Positions 1 to 9,130 are shown, counted from the stretch's first letter. The stretch: DNA of 34,232 bases from Legionella drancourtii LLAP12 (GCF_000162755.2 NZ_JH413850.1:132673-166904); one strand, 5' to 3'. Notes: generated by a model not told the origin, from the sequence alone. Translations and numbers: made by a program.

Positions 1-57
1 ACTATAGGTCCAATCGATCATGGGCGCAATTGCCAAAGGAGAAAACAGCGTGTCCAA
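1..57 (-). CDS. dusA: tRNA-dihydrouridine synthase A, N-terminal fragment
   Basis: Partial gene leaving the left edge. Read on the minus strand from a TTG at 57, the 19 visible codons give a peptide ending APMIDWTYS. This is the N-terminal FMN-binding signature of the DusA family (E. coli DusA has APMLDWTDRHC), which reduces uridine 20/20a in the tRNA D-loop. The frame is closed upstream by a TAG at 70-72, so the start must lie in 57-69, and TTG at 57 is the only usual start codon ahead of the conserved block. A good promoter sits just upstream at 86-115, which supports a gene start here. The identification rests on a short but very characteristic motif; the rest of the gene is outside the window. 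Confidence 0.72.
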   Translation of the reverse strand, partial: MDTLFSPLAIAPMIDWTYS

Positions 58-85
58 TATTGTACCAATCTAATTAAAAAAAGTG

Positions 86-115
86 ATTATATCTTAATAG
101 TAGGTTTTTGTACAA
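86..115 (-). promoter_or_regulatory. Sigma-70-type promoter for dusA
   Basis: On the minus strand a TTGTAC -35 element (115-110) and a perfect TATAAT -10 element (91-86) are separated by 18 bp. Transcription would start near 79, leaving a leader of about 20 nt before the TTG start at 57. Seen by eye only. Confidence 0.5.
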
Positions 116-183
116 AGTGCGGGGTACTCTAAAGCCGATGGCTGTCAAGTTAAGGAAAAAAACCATTGCATTCCTTCAGAACC

Positions 184-227
184 GTTTGGGTTTTGAGGCA
201 GCGCTAAAGCGCTGCCTCAGCCCGAAC
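184..227. repeat. Long stem-loop between recJ and dusA
   Basis: A perfect 12-bp inverted repeat (194-205 with 208-219, arm TGAGGCAGCGCT) is extended by outer pairing of GTTTGGG (184-190) with CCCGAAC (221-227), with four unpaired T on the left and one G on the right. It lies downstream of recJ in the direction of recJ transcription, so it could end the alaC-recJ operon. Neither strand shows a T-run after the stem, so an intrinsic terminator is not assured. The rest of 116-313 shows no supportable gene. Confidence 0.5.
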
Positions 228-313
228 GCAGTGATGTTTGAGTCGAATAAATCCTTAATTTGACCGATTGCCCAACAATGGAAGAAGAAAGTATTAACGT
301 GCCTATAAAATCA

Positions 314-2050
314 CTACTCCGCCACATTCATCGCCTGAATCATCAATTGCAAACGCGTCCTTCCTTGAAAAAAATTAATATCCAATTTATAAGCCGCATG
401 TACATATTTCGCGCGATGATTTGGCCACGCCTTGAGATCCACATTAAAGGCAATTGCATCAACTTGCTGTCCGCCCTGCTTAGAAACCAAAGTCATTTTT
501 AAATGCTTTTGGCCCACAAGACGCTGATCTAAAACTTCAAACACATTATCAAAAACTGGCTCGGCAAATTGCTGGCCCCAAGGCCCTGCTTGTTGAATTA
601 ATTGCGCTGTTTCCAAGCTAAACTCATCGGATTGTAATGGCCCATCAGTAAATAACTCCCCTTCACATTGCGATAAGTCAAGATGCTTATTAACCTCAGC
701 AGCTAAGGCATCACGAAAGGCACTAAGTGATTGCGGATGAATGCTCAAACCAGCCGCCATCGCATGGCCACCAAATTTAACAATCAAGCCAGGATAATCT
801 TTATCAATAGCTGCCAATACATCGCGAATATTTAAATCAGGAACAGAACGTGCCGAACCCTTTAATTCGCCATCACTCACTTCAGCAAAGGCAATCACCG
901 GACGGTGGTATCGCTCTTTCATTCTTCCAGCCAGAATTCCAATAACCCCCTGATGCCAGGTTTTATCAAAAAGACATAAAGCAATCGGTAAATGTTTGCC
1001 TTTGTAATCATTACTCGCTGCCAGCTTATCCAAAGCAAGCATAGCTTGTTCTTTCATTTCGGTTTCGATTTGTTTTCGTTCTTGATTTAATTCATCCAAT
1101 TGTTGGCAGTAATTTCTGGCTTGCTGTAAATCAGAAGAAATCAAACACTCGATTCCCAAAGCCATATCATCTAATCTACCTGCAGCATTTAATCTTGGCG
1201 CAATAGCAAAGCCCAAATCAGATTCTCTTAATCGTGCACAATCACGCCCGGCTACTTCAATCAAGGCTTTAATACCGTCACGGCAATGCCCTTGACGAAT
1301 TCTCGCCATCCCCTGATTCACCATGATGCGATTATTTTGATCTAATCCCACCACATCGGCCACAGTTCCCAGAGCTACCAAATCAAGAAAGCTCGCCATA
1401 TTGGGTTCAGGAATGTGCATTTCACTAAACCATCCTGCATTGGTAAGATGTCTGCGCAAAGCCAGCATGACATAAAAAATCACCCCAACTCCAGCGATGG
1501 ACTTGCTCGGAAACTCGCACCCTTTTTGATTTGGATTAACAATAGCACATGCATTAGGAATCGTGTCTGCAGGTAAATGGTGATCGGTAATTAATACATC
1601 AATACCCAATTCATTGGCCTTTTCAACACCATCAAAACTGGCAATACCATTATCGACCGTAATAATTAAATGCGGTTGCCATTTACTGGCCACTTCAACA
1701 ATCTGCGGGGTAAGGCCATAGCCAAACTCAAAACGATTAGGTACTAAATAATCAATGAATTTTGCCCCCATCGCTCGCAGCGCTGTAATCGCAACAGCAG
1801 TTGAAGTTGCCCCATCCGCATCAAAATCACCAATAATTAAAATACGTTGTTGCCCTCGTAAAGCCGTTTCCAAACGCAGACACGCATCATCTATCCCTTT
1901 TAACAAATTAAATGGCAATAAAGTTTGTAATTGTTTATCCAGCTGAGATGCTTCGGTAATTCCGCGCGTAGCAAATATCCTGTTTAGAACATCCGGGGTG
2001 TTCGGTAAATTTAAGGTATGTGTTGGTTGAGGACGGCGTTTAATGAGCAT
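314..2050 (-). CDS. recJ: Single-stranded-DNA-specific 5'-3' exonuclease RecJ
   Basis: RecJ degrades single-stranded DNA 5' to 3' in RecF-pathway recombination, base-excision and mismatch repair. The 578-aa product has the usual family length. Visible DHH-family motifs: DFDADG at residues 75-80, TVDNGI at 131-136 and DHH at 156-158, which bind the catalytic metals. The DHHA1 region follows, including WHQGVIGILAGR and the GGHAMAAGL motif, and the C-terminal OB-fold region completes the protein. The start codon overlaps the end of the upstream RpfE-like gene by 11 bp, so the two are translated from one message. The alaC-RpfE-like-recJ order resembles the recJ/rpfE pairing known in Xanthomonas. 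Confidence 0.96.
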   Translation of the reverse strand: MLIKRRPQPTHTLNLPNTPDVLNRIFATRGITEASQLDKQLQTLLPFNLLKGIDDACLRLETALRGQQRILIIGDFDADGATSTAVAITALRAMGAKFIDYLVPNRFEFGYGLTPQIVEVASKWQPHLIITVDNGIASFDGVEKANELGIDVLITDHHLPADTIPNACAIVNPNQKGCEFPSKSIAGVGVIFYVMLALRRHLTNAGWFSEMHIPEPNMASFLDLVALGTVADVVGLDQNNRIMVNQGMARIRQGHCRDGIKALIEVAGRDCARLRESDLGFAIAPRLNAAGRLDDMALGIECLISSDLQQARNYCQQLDELNQERKQIETEMKEQAMLALDKLAASNDYKGKHLPIALCLFDKTWHQGVIGILAGRMKERYHRPVIAFAEVSDGELKGSARSVPDLNIRDVLAAIDKDYPGLIVKFGGHAMAAGLSIHPQSLSAFRDALAAEVNKHLDLSQCEGELFTDGPLQSDEFSLETAQLIQQAGPWGQQFAEPVFDNVFEVLDQRLVGQKHLKMTLVSKQGGQQVDAIAFNVDLKAWPNHRAKYVHAAYKLDINFFQGRTRLQLMIQAMNVAE

Positions 2051-2849
2051 GAATCAATGTTCTCCACAAGTGAATAAACCAGTTGCGAGTACCACTGGTA
2101 TAAGCAGTATTATTCCAATACCAATGAACCAATAATTTTTTTAATTCTTCTTGATGTTGCTCACTGAGCATAGAAAACTCAGTGATTAATAGAATTTGTT
2201 GTTCTTTAAGCGTTACTGATGGGCTGTACAACGTAACGTGTGAACTACACATTTTGGCAATTGGTAAAAATGCTTCGTCAGCACAAATCTTGGTTGTTTT
2301 TTTACCAGAAAATACGGCGTTGCCCCACGGCCATAAACCATTCATTGCCGACTGATTAGGCTTGGATGCAAACAGCATTTGACTTTCAGTAATGAATTTT
2401 TGCCAAAATAAAGTTGGCCCAAGTTGGGTCAATTCAGGCATTAAGGATTTATTCAGCAACTGGTGGACTGGTTTTGCATTTAAAGGATGTTTTTTCGCAT
2501 CACACAGCAACCAGGTTTCTGCATCATGATAATGCAGCGTCATGTCGTCTGCAGCCAGATAATCCGCAAACAAACCAAACCATAATTTAGCATCGGCTTC
2601 TTGCAGCTCTAAGTCCTTACCTGTAGCAAGAATCAGCGCATCATTATGAGTTGCCTGCCAATGAATGGGGCTTAAAACCAGCCAATCCCCCTCAAGATTA
2701 TATAATCTTCTTAACAAATCAGCCAAAGGAGGATCCATAGGATCATAACCAAGACAAAGCAACAAATTAAGTAAGACTGTTCCTTGTGAGGCTAATGGTT
2801 TTACCCCCTCAGGAATTGCACTGCATTCTGAATTAATAATGACATCCAT
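2040..2849 (-). CDS. RpfE-like protein (COG4255-type, iPGM-like)
   Basis: A 269-aa soluble protein without signal peptide or membrane segments. Placement in the RpfE/COG4255 group, distantly related to cofactor-independent phosphoglycerate mutases, rests on the NGLWPWGNA stretch near residues 165-175, matching the NSLWFWGGG-type signature of that group, and on its position directly before recJ. In Xanthomonas the regulatory gene rpfE also neighbours recJ (established knowledge of the rpf cluster). I see no clear metal-ligand set of an active phosphoglycerate mutase, so enzymatic activity is doubtful and the role is unknown. It starts 5 bp after the alaC stop and overlaps recJ by 11 bp, so it is co-expressed with both. 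It has more Trp, Cys and His than its neighbours. Confidence 0.68.
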   Translation of the reverse strand: MDVIINSECSAIPEGVKPLASQGTVLLNLLLCLGYDPMDPPLADLLRRLYNLEGDWLVLSPIHWQATHNDALILATGKDLELQEADAKLWFGLFADYLAADDMTLHYHDAETWLLCDAKKHPLNAKPVHQLLNKSLMPELTQLGPTLFWQKFITESQMLFASKPNQSAMNGLWPWGNAVFSGKKTTKICADEAFLPIAKMCSSHVTLYSPSVTLKEQQILLITEFSMLSEQHQEELKKLLVHWYWNNTAYTSGTRNWFIHLWRTLIHAH

Positions 2850-2854
2850 ACTGA

Positions 2855-4045
2855 TTAAGCCTTTATTAATCCATCGCGGCGAAACATGGCTTTTAAATTT
2901 CTTAAAGCCTGACGCGTTCGATCTCTATTTTCGATTAAGCCAAAGCGAACATAACCATCCCCTTGCTGACCAAAACCAATGCCAGGAGAGACAGCAACGT
3001 GAGCCTCGTTAAGTAAGTATTTACTAAATTCAAGCGACCCCATAGAAGCATAATGAGCCGGAATAGGCGCCCAAACAAACATAGTCGCTTTAGGCTTTGT
3101 TACTTCCCAACCCAACTCATTGAGTCCTTCGCAAAGTACATTACGGCGATTTTCATACATAGTTCTAATTTCATGAACACAATCATCACTCCCTTCCAAA
3201 GCCGCGATTGCTGCAACTTGTATCGGCGTAAAGGTGCCATAATCCAAATAAGATTTAATCCGCGTAAGCGCAGCAACCAACTCCTCATTACCACAGGCAA
3301 AACCGACGCGCCAACCCGGCATATTGTAGGACTTGGACATAGAATACGTTTCAATTGCAATATCAGTGGCTCCGGGCACTTGCAAGATAGAAGGTGCTTT
3401 ATAGCCATCAAAAACAATATCTGCATAGGCAATGTCATGAATAATCCAAATGCCGTGTTTTTTGCCCAAGGCAACTACTTGCTCTAAGAATGCATAATCG
3501 ACGCAATGAGTGCTTGGATTAGCTGGAAAATTAATCACTAAGGCTTTAGGCTTTGGCCAACTGCTATTAATAGTCTCTTCTACTGCAGCTAAAAATTGCA
3601 TTTCATCAATTAATGGAATTTGCTTGACGTTCGCACCAGCAATAATAAAACCATAGGTATGGATAGGATAAGCAGGATCTGGTACTAATATGGTATCTCC
3701 AGGTCCACTAATGGCTAAAGCCAAATGCGCCAAACCTTCTTTTGAACCAATAGTTGCTAACACCTGGGTTTCACTATTTAAATGAACATCGTAATTACGC
3801 TGATACCAGGAAGCCATCGCCCGTCGTAGTCTTGGTATCCCTTTTGACATAGAATAACGATGCGTATCGGGTCGTTGTACTACTTCAATCAATTTATTGA
3901 CAATGTGCGGTGGTGTGGGCTGATCAGGATTGCCCATGCCAAAATCAATAATATCCTCTCCACGCGCTCGCGCCTCTGTTTTAAGCTGAGACATTGTATT
4001 AAAAACATAAGGTGGTAAACGGTTAATGCGCGGAAATTGATTCAT
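2855..4045 (-). CDS. alaC: PLP-dependent alanine aminotransferase (AlaC type)
   Basis: A class I/II aminotransferase (fold type I), closest in appearance to the AlaC/YfdZ group that converts pyruvate and glutamate to alanine and 2-oxoglutarate. The 396-aa product shows FGMGNPD near residue 35, NFPANPST with Asn177, HDIAYAD with Asp204 and Tyr207, and [14 protein letters not shown], where Lys238 forms the Schiff base with PLP and Arg246 binds its phosphate. The start at 4045 is chosen because an AGAGG ribosome site lies just upstream and the protein then begins [15 protein letters not shown], as in the family. A longer in-frame start at 4114 would overlap the divergent gene. First gene of the alaC-RpfE-like-recJ operon. 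Substrate specificity is inferred from the family. Confidence 0.9.
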   Translation of the reverse strand: MNQFPRINRLPPYVFNTMSQLKTEARARGEDIIDFGMGNPDQPTPPHIVNKLIEVVQRPDTHRYSMSKGIPRLRRAMASWYQRNYDVHLNSETQVLATIGSKEGLAHLALAISGPGDTILVPDPAYPIHTYGFIIAGANVKQIPLIDEMQFLAAVEETINSSWPKPKALVINFPANPSTHCVDYAFLEQVVALGKKHGIWIIHDIAYADIVFDGYKAPSILQVPGATDIAIETYSMSKSYNMPGWRVGFACGNEELVAALTRIKSYLDYGTFTPIQVAAIAALEGSDDCVHEIRTMYENRRNVLCEGLNELGWEVTKPKATMFVWAPIPAHYASMGSLEFSKYLLNEAHVAVSPGIGFGQQGDGYVRFGLIENRDRTRQALRNLKAMFRRDGLIKA

Positions 4046-4103
4046 AATATTGACCTCTGTAGTATAATCACGGCAACTATAACTTAACAAACCATCCAAA
4101 ACC

Positions 4104-4472
4104 ATGCATATCAATCTTGAAGCAGCAGAAAATCATGCGGTACAGGCGTACAGTGATAATCAGATTCAAATTAATTCCATTGTTTATGAACGGAGTTTAA
4201 TTGTTTCTAAAACTGAAATCATTACTGAGCTAGCAATTAAAGACATTCAAGAAATTGATGAACAGTATTTGCAGCAGTTAATAAAATTTAAACCAGAAGT
4301 TATCATTATTGGTCATGAAAATACAGGGAAATTTCCACCAATGTCGATTATAAGTCAATTATCGCAACAACGAATTGGAATAGAATGCATGTCGATTGGT
4401 GCGGCGTGCCGCACTTATAATGTGTTGCTGAGTGAAGAACGTGCGGTTGTTGCAGGGTTTATTTTTTCCTAA
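4104..4472 (+). CDS. Mth938/Xcc1710-type (DUF498) small protein
   Basis: A 122-aa single-domain protein of the Mth938-like fold (DUF498/DUF598; the eukaryotic relative is the complex I assembly factor NDUFAF3). Features: the N-terminal strands with YERSLIVS, the central [16 protein letters not shown] segment, and the C-terminal [29 protein letters not shown] block, which is typical of the family. No catalytic residues are known for the group, so the biochemical role is open. It is divergent from alaC with only 58 bp between the starts and ends 18 bp before the relA stop, so it is a stand-alone gene converging on relA. No membrane segment or signal peptide is seen. Confidence 0.85.
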   Translation: MHINLEAAENHAVQAYSDNQIQINSIVYERSLIVSKTEIITELAIKDIQEIDEQYLQQLIKFKPEVIIIGHENTGKFPPMSIISQLSQQRIGIECMSIGAACRTYNVLLSEERAVVAGFIFS

Positions 4473-4490
4473 GCGCCTATTGATAACATA

Positions 4491-6695
4491 TCAAACCTGC
4501 CTACGCGCTTCCAAAACATTAGGAATCTGTGCCAATTTTGCCAATAAGCGCGATAAACTACTTAGGCCATCAATATCAACAGTCAAAGTAATATAAGTCA
4601 TATTTTCATGCTTGTTACTTTGTGTCTGTAAGGCATATACATGAGCCTTTTCATTTGCAAGCAATGACGTTACATCACGCAACAATTCAGAACGATCAAA
4701 GGCTTTAATCAAAACATCCACAACATAGTTTTCACGCGTAGCACTTCCCCAACTCACTTGTAAAAAGCGTTGCTTTTGTCGTTCACTGGCATGAATAATA
4801 TTCGAACAATCTTGTCTGTGTACGGAGACACCACGACCGATAGTAATGTAACCAATAACCTCATCACCAGGTACCGGCTGACAGCAACGTGCCATAAAGG
4901 TTAACAAATTGCCGACTCCTTCAATACGCAGATCACTACCTGTTACTTCTGGCTTCGTCTGAAGTTTTACAAATTTTTCCAGATTGACTTCAGAAGTTGG
5001 AGGCGGAGCAAGTTTATTAATGATTTGCCCTAATTTAATATCTCCACGCCCCAAATTAGCATACAAATCATCCAGTTTTTTAAAATGAAGGGCGTTAGCT
5101 ACCTCATTAAGTTTGTCTGATTTTATTCCTAAAGATTTTAACTCTTTATCTAATAGCTCTCGCCCTTCTTGGATATTACGATCATAATCCTGCATTTTAA
5201 ACCAATGCAAAACCTTTGCTTTAGCCCGAGATGTTTTTAAATAATTTAAATGTGGATTAATCCAATCACGAGAAGGTTTGATCTGCTTTCCAGTTAATAT
5301 TTCAACGCGATCACCTGTTTTTAATTGATAGGTTAGTGGAACTATATGGCCATTAATTCGTGCACCACGGCAACGATGCCCTAAATCACTATGGACGTGG
5401 TAAGCAAAATCTAAAGAAGTCACACCTTGTGGTAGATCCAAAACATCCCCATCAGGAGTAAAGACATAAACTCGGTCTTCTAAAAACTCACTGGTCATGC
5501 CCTCAGGGGCATCTTTATTGCTGGCCATTTCTTTATGCCAAGCCAATACATCACGTAACCATTCAATTTTACGTTCGTGGCTTTCTTTGCGGGTTACACC
5601 ACCTTCTTTGTATTTCCAATGTGCAGCAACACCCATTTCAGCTAAATCATGCATGTGAAAGGTGCGAATCTGTACTTCAAAAACTCGACCTTCAGGCCCC
5701 TCTACTGCTGTATGTAAGGATTGATAACCATTTGCCTTGGGATTAAAAATATAATCATCAAATTCAGCAGGAATTTGCTTCCATAAAGTATGCACAATAC
5801 CCAGCACCTCATAGCATTGAGGTTCAGTAGTCACAAGAACACGTACTGCCGTAGCATCATATATTTCATCAAGCGCCACATTCTTACGGGTCATTTTTTT
5901 ATAAATGCTGTGAATATGTTTGGAACGCCCGTAAACAGCAAAATGCTCAATGCCACTTTGTTTGATTTGCTGATTTAATTGCGCCACAATTGCATTCACA
6001 AAACTATCACGCTCCAGGCGTTTTGCCTTAAGCCCTTTGGCTATCGCTTTATAATCTTCGGGATGCAAATGGCGAAAAGCCAGATCCTCCATTTCCCACT
6101 TAATTGCCCCAATTCCCAACCGATTGGCTAAAGGCGCATATATTTCCATGGCTTCGGTAGCAATCTGGATACGCAGCGCCTCGGGTAAATGCGCAGTTAC
6201 TCTCAATATACACAAACGCTCGGCTAATTTTATCAAAACAACGCGAACATCATCGACCATAGCCAATAACATTTTACGAATGTTATCGATCTGTTGTTTA
6301 TTTTGCGGATATTTATTAAAGGATTGAACATTATGCATCGCGCTCATGCGCTCAATCCCTTTAACCAATTTTGCAATATTAGGACCTAATTGCTCTTCGA
6401 CATCATCAAGCGATAAATCGGCATAATGCACGCTTTCAAAAATAATTGCAGCAGCCAAAGTTTCCTGATCGACATCTAGATCAGCAAGCAAATCCGCCAT
6501 TGCTAAACCTTGCTGTAAACAAGACTGTCCGGTTTCTGTGGCATGATCCTGCTCTGCCAGTTGGCTTAAAGTACAGGCACTACGTATGAGTTCAAGATTA
6601 TCCAGATAGCCTTTAGCACCAAGCTGATGCAGCCATAAATCAACATCTATGCTGCCATCAGCAGCTAACGGAACAGTATCTTTTACTCTAACCAT
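4491..6695 (-). CDS. relA: GTP pyrophosphokinase RelA (ppGpp synthetase I)
   Basis: Long RSH protein of 734 aa, the standard length, that makes (p)ppGpp at stalled ribosomes. Order of parts: a hydrolase-like domain (about 30-190) in which the HDxxED signature is replaced by FESVHYADL near residues 86-94, so hydrolase activity should be absent, as in RelA rather than SpoT. The synthetase domain follows, with YGRSKHIHSIYKKM at 255-268 and EIYDATAVRVLV near 277. Next come a TGS domain starting VYVFTPDGDVLDLP, a Cys-rich zinc-finger-like stretch (MARCCQP), and a C-terminal ACT domain. The start has AAGGA 8 nt upstream. It follows rlmD by 5 bp, the same rlmD-relA order as in E. coli. In Legionella, ppGpp drives the switch to the transmissive phase (established knowledge). 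Confidence 0.95.
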   Translation of the reverse strand: MVRVKDTVPLAADGSIDVDLWLHQLGAKGYLDNLELIRSACTLSQLAEQDHATETGQSCLQQGLAMADLLADLDVDQETLAAAIIFESVHYADLSLDDVEEQLGPNIAKLVKGIERMSAMHNVQSFNKYPQNKQQIDNIRKMLLAMVDDVRVVLIKLAERLCILRVTAHLPEALRIQIATEAMEIYAPLANRLGIGAIKWEMEDLAFRHLHPEDYKAIAKGLKAKRLERDSFVNAIVAQLNQQIKQSGIEHFAVYGRSKHIHSIYKKMTRKNVALDEIYDATAVRVLVTTEPQCYEVLGIVHTLWKQIPAEFDDYIFNPKANGYQSLHTAVEGPEGRVFEVQIRTFHMHDLAEMGVAAHWKYKEGGVTRKESHERKIEWLRDVLAWHKEMASNKDAPEGMTSEFLEDRVYVFTPDGDVLDLPQGVTSLDFAYHVHSDLGHRCRGARINGHIVPLTYQLKTGDRVEILTGKQIKPSRDWINPHLNYLKTSRAKAKVLHWFKMQDYDRNIQEGRELLDKELKSLGIKSDKLNEVANALHFKKLDDLYANLGRGDIKLGQIINKLAPPPTSEVNLEKFVKLQTKPEVTGSDLRIEGVGNLLTFMARCCQPVPGDEVIGYITIGRGVSVHRQDCSNIIHASERQKQRFLQVSWGSATRENYVVDVLIKAFDRSELLRDVTSLLANEKAHVYALQTQSNKHENMTYITLTVDIDGLSSLSRLLAKLAQIPNVLEARRQV

Positions 6696-6700
6696 GAGTT

Positions 6701-8035
6701 TTATCCTTTTTCAAATAAAGCTATAGATTCAACATGCGCCGTATGGGGGAACATATCCATCACACCAGCTTTTATCAAAACATAGCCTTTTTGATTCACT
6801 AAAATATCAGTATCTCTTGCTAATGTTACGGGATTACATGACACATAAACAATACGTTCTGGGTTTAAAGTATCAATTTGCTTCACCAGTTCCAAGGCGC
6901 CTGAGCGAGGAGGATCAATTAATACTTTATTACAGGTCTGTTGCACCAGTTTTTGCACTTCATTTACATCATCTAAATTAGCCGCATAAAAATCCACGTT
7001 GCTAAGATTATTAGCTTTTGCATTCATGTAGGCGCGCTCAACCATCATTGCACTACCTTCAACCCCAAGTACTTTGGCACAAAACTTAGCCATTGGCAGA
7101 GAGAAATTACCGAGCCCACAGAATAAGTCTAGCACGATATCTGTACTTTTTAAGTCCATTAATTGCAGAGCCAGCGCTACCATGGCGCGATTTAATTCAG
7201 AATTTACTTGGGTAAAATCTGTAGGATGAAAAGAATAAGTAATTTGATAATCGGGTAAAGCGTAGGTTAAAAATTCACTGGCATGAGGAGGATAAAAACA
7301 ATAAACACTATCAGGCCCACTTGGCTGTAAAAAAATCGTATACTGATATTGCTCAGCAAATTGCTGAATTCTAAGTTCATCATTAGGCGTTAAAGCGGAT
7401 AAATTACGGAAAATAAGTCCAATTTCCTCATCACCAGCAGCTACTTCAATTTGAGCAATACAATGTTTCTCTTCCATGGAATCAATCAGATGCCGTAAAG
7501 GAATAATATCTGCATCAATTCGGGCATTTAACACAGGGCATTGTGAAATATCCGTAATAAAACGCGGGCTATTGCGTTCTCTGAAACCAACCATTGAGGC
7601 TTGCTTCTTTTCTACATAGCGAACGCTTAAACGTGCTTTATTACGATAATTCCATGGATTGGCAACTAATGGCGCCAACACTGTTTGTGGTTGTGTATGA
7701 CCGTAGCGTTCGAGTAAATCCAATAGCTGTTCTTGCTTAAAATGAATTTGATCTTGTGCACTTAAATGTTGTAAGGAACAACCGCCACACATGACATAGT
7801 GTGGGCATTTAGGCTCAACACGTAACGTAGACGGTTCAATAACGGATAATAGTCGTCCTTCATCAAAGTCTTTTTTCACAGTAGTGTATTGAAATTCAAC
7901 TGTTTCACCAGGTAAAGCACCTTGAATAAAAGTCGCCTTGCCATTGATACGTGCCACCCCCTTTCCATCATGACTTAAATTAACTATCTCGGTAATTTGG
8001 GGGGTGCGATTCGGTTTAGTACGGGTTCTTCTCAT
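6701..8035 (-). CDS. rlmD: 23S rRNA (uracil-1939-C5)-methyltransferase RlmD
   Basis: Transfers a methyl group from SAM to C5 of U1939 in 23S rRNA (RumA/RlmD). The 444-aa product has an N-terminal TRAM RNA-binding domain (about 12-65), then the four iron-sulfur cysteines: C77, C83 and C86 in [10 protein letters not shown], and C166 in DISQCPV. The SAM motif [10 protein letters not shown] is at 301-310, DPPRSG at 374-379, and the nucleophilic Cys400 lies in YVSCNP. All key residues are present. It heads the rlmD-relA pair; the 534-bp gene-free region upstream must hold its promoter. A weak candidate promoter (ATGACA, 16 bp, GATACT) is at 8116-8089 on the minus strand. Confidence 0.95.
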   Translation of the reverse strand: MRRTRTKPNRTPQITEIVNLSHDGKGVARINGKATFIQGALPGETVEFQYTTVKKDFDEGRLLSVIEPSTLRVEPKCPHYVMCGGCSLQHLSAQDQIHFKQEQLLDLLERYGHTQPQTVLAPLVANPWNYRNKARLSVRYVEKKQASMVGFRERNSPRFITDISQCPVLNARIDADIIPLRHLIDSMEEKHCIAQIEVAAGDEEIGLIFRNLSALTPNDELRIQQFAEQYQYTIFLQPSGPDSVYCFYPPHASEFLTYALPDYQITYSFHPTDFTQVNSELNRAMVALALQLMDLKSTDIVLDLFCGLGNFSLPMAKFCAKVLGVEGSAMMVERAYMNAKANNLSNVDFYAANLDDVNEVQKLVQQTCNKVLIDPPRSGALELVKQIDTLNPERIVYVSCNPVTLARDTDILVNQKGYVLIKAGVMDMFPHTAHVESIALFEKG

Positions 8036-8299
8036 GAAAATCTTCTCAACAAATATGTCTTTTAATCAAGTAAATACATGGGTGCAAGAGTATCATACGT
8101 GCTTTATATTTGTCATGATCATTTGGCGGTCGTGGTTCCATAGTGAACAATTATATATCAGTTTTAGTTTTATGATAGAAAGAGTTCATTTCATAACTTA
8201 CGCTAAAATAATACTGGATTGAAACATTAGTCTGTCTTGGACAATTTTAAGTCAAGTTTAAAATCAACTGATTTTTCAAACAATTCACAGGTATATGCA

Positions 8300-8332
8300 C
8301 AGTGTTATCCACAGATTTTGTGGATAACACTG
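8300..8332. promoter_or_regulatory. Inverted pair of DnaA boxes
   Basis: Perfect inverted repeat with 14-bp arms (8300-8313 and 8319-8332) around the 5-bp spacer GATTT. Each arm contains the exact strong DnaA box TTATCCACA: 8305-8313 on plus and 8327-8319 on minus. An overlapping one-mismatch box, ATATGCACA, lies at 8293-8301. The consensus TTATNCACA is established for DnaA in proteobacteria; binding here is inferred. Confidence 0.7.
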
Positions 8333-8434
8333 AAATCAAAAAAAAGAGATTAGTAAGAAAATTCCGCGCTACATAAGGATAGATGAACTATAAAAGCTTA
8401 TAATTGTATTGACATTAAGGAATTATTAGGAAAG

Positions 8435-8443
8435 TTATCCACA
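8435..8443 (+). promoter_or_regulatory. Third perfect DnaA box
   Basis: An exact TTATCCACA about 100 bp from the inverted pair, in the same orientation as the first box. Three exact copies of a 9-mer within 140 bp are unlikely by chance. Confidence 0.6.
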
Positions 8444-8569
8444 AAAAAGGGATAAGAGAAGAATTTAGAATGGGCGACTATAATAGCAAAGAAAAAATGA
8501 AAAAACAGTATTGACACATCATTTTTATTTATTTTTTGTGTCTATTTTATTGGCTTAAAGCGGATAAGG

Positions 8570-9034
8570 TTAAGAACGCAAGATTTTTTTTAGTAAGATT
8601 GCATCTTCAATTTTATTATTATCTTTATAATATTCTTTTTTAATTTCAGCGAGCTCAAACCCTAGCGTTTTATAAAGATATAAAGCGCCTTTGTTACTTG
8701 GTCTAACCTCTAAAATAATATACTTAATCTCTTTATTTTGTGCTAAAACATTAAGTACATGCTGTAAAAATTTGCGCCCATAACCTTGAGATTGCATGAG
8801 TTTGGCAATACAAAAATTCAAGATATGACAACACCCATCTTTATGCCGGCAAATAATATATCCGCCAAGCACCCACTGATTATCAACATTTATGTCAAGA
8901 ACAAGACAATTATAACCAACCAGAACACAGTCCCTTAATATGCTTTTATTCCAAGGCGCAATATGAACACTGGTCTCAATTGCATAAACATCCTCTATAT
9001 CCGCATCAGTCATAGGACGAACACGCCACGTCAT
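8570..9034 (-). CDS. rimI: RimI-type GNAT N-acetyltransferase (ribosomal protein S18)
   Basis: A 154-aa GNAT enzyme. RimI acetylates the N-terminal alanine of ribosomal protein S18 using acetyl-CoA. The protein opens with the family pattern WRVRPMTDADIEDVYAIE and has APW after the first helix. HILNFCIAKLMQSQGYGRKFL (about residues 70-90) carries the acetyl-CoA-binding Q/RxxGxG loop. The C-terminal part shows LEVRPSNKGALYLYKTLGF followed by IKKEYYKDNN and EDAI, the residues that distinguish RimI from other GNATs. It is separated from the pyruvate dehydrogenase operon by a terminator, so it has its own promoter within about 60 bp upstream, which I could not assign. Confidence 0.88.
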   Translation of the reverse strand: MTWRVRPMTDADIEDVYAIETSVHIAPWNKSILRDCVLVGYNCLVLDINVDNQWVLGGYIICRHKDGCCHILNFCIAKLMQSQGYGRKFLQHVLNVLAQNKEIKYIILEVRPSNKGALYLYKTLGFELAEIKKEYYKDNNKIEDAILLKKILRS

Positions 9035-9092
9035 TTTTTGCTCCTTAAAGATCGCTTAATCAGGGCTAAAAATACCCTTCGCCCATCACTGG

Positions 9093-9130
9093 AAAACGAG
9101 GCGCCATTGGGCTTTATCGCCCAATGGCGC
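9093..9130 (-). terminator. Intrinsic terminator of the pyruvate dehydrogenase operon
   Basis: A perfect 12-bp inverted repeat (9101-9112 with 9119-9130, arm GCGCCATTGGGC, 6-nt loop), about 90 nt after the lpd stop. On the minus strand the stem is followed by CTCGTTTTCC, a short T-run. Its placement between lpd and rimI fits termination of aceE-aceF-lpd. Confidence 0.65.

Larger units (their letters stand above)
8036..8569. other. Gene-free AT-rich region with dyad symmetries and DnaA boxes
   Basis: The longest gene-free stretch in the core part of the window, between the starting end of rlmD and the stop of rimI. No open frame here has a credible start, ribosome site or family resemblance. 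It holds the 33-bp inverted repeat with two DnaA boxes (8300-8332), a third box at 8435-8443, and a smaller dyad near 8244-8264 (ATTTTAA with TTAAAAT). A second dyad lies at 8513-8542 (GACACA with TGTGTC) around a T-rich core. A perfect TATAAT is seen at 8479-8484, without a good -35. The region is very AT-rich. Confidence 0.7.

Noticed and set aside
260-502. Plus-strand open frame of 80 codons at the recJ end
   Set aside because: It overlaps the 3' end of recJ on the opposite strand and has no family resemblance or ribosome site.
3053-3487. Long frames antisense to and out of frame with alaC
   Set aside because: They are shadows of the conserved aminotransferase reading frame.
4061-4090. 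TTGTTA-18 bp-TATACT on the minus strand as an alaC promoter
   Set aside because: Transcription would start near 4054, inside the Shine-Dalgarno sequence, leaving too short a leader.
8004-8222. Plus-strand frame of 72 codons at the rlmD start
   Set aside because: It overlaps the rlmD start and has no recognisable domain; amino-acid make-up looks like translated AT-rich non-coding DNA.
8036-8569. Chromosomal origin oriC
   Set aside because: DnaA boxes are present, but none of the usual origin neighbours (dnaA, dnaN, rpmH, mnmG) is near, gene direction does not change, and 13-mer-type unwinding repeats are not evident. Left as an open DnaA-box site.
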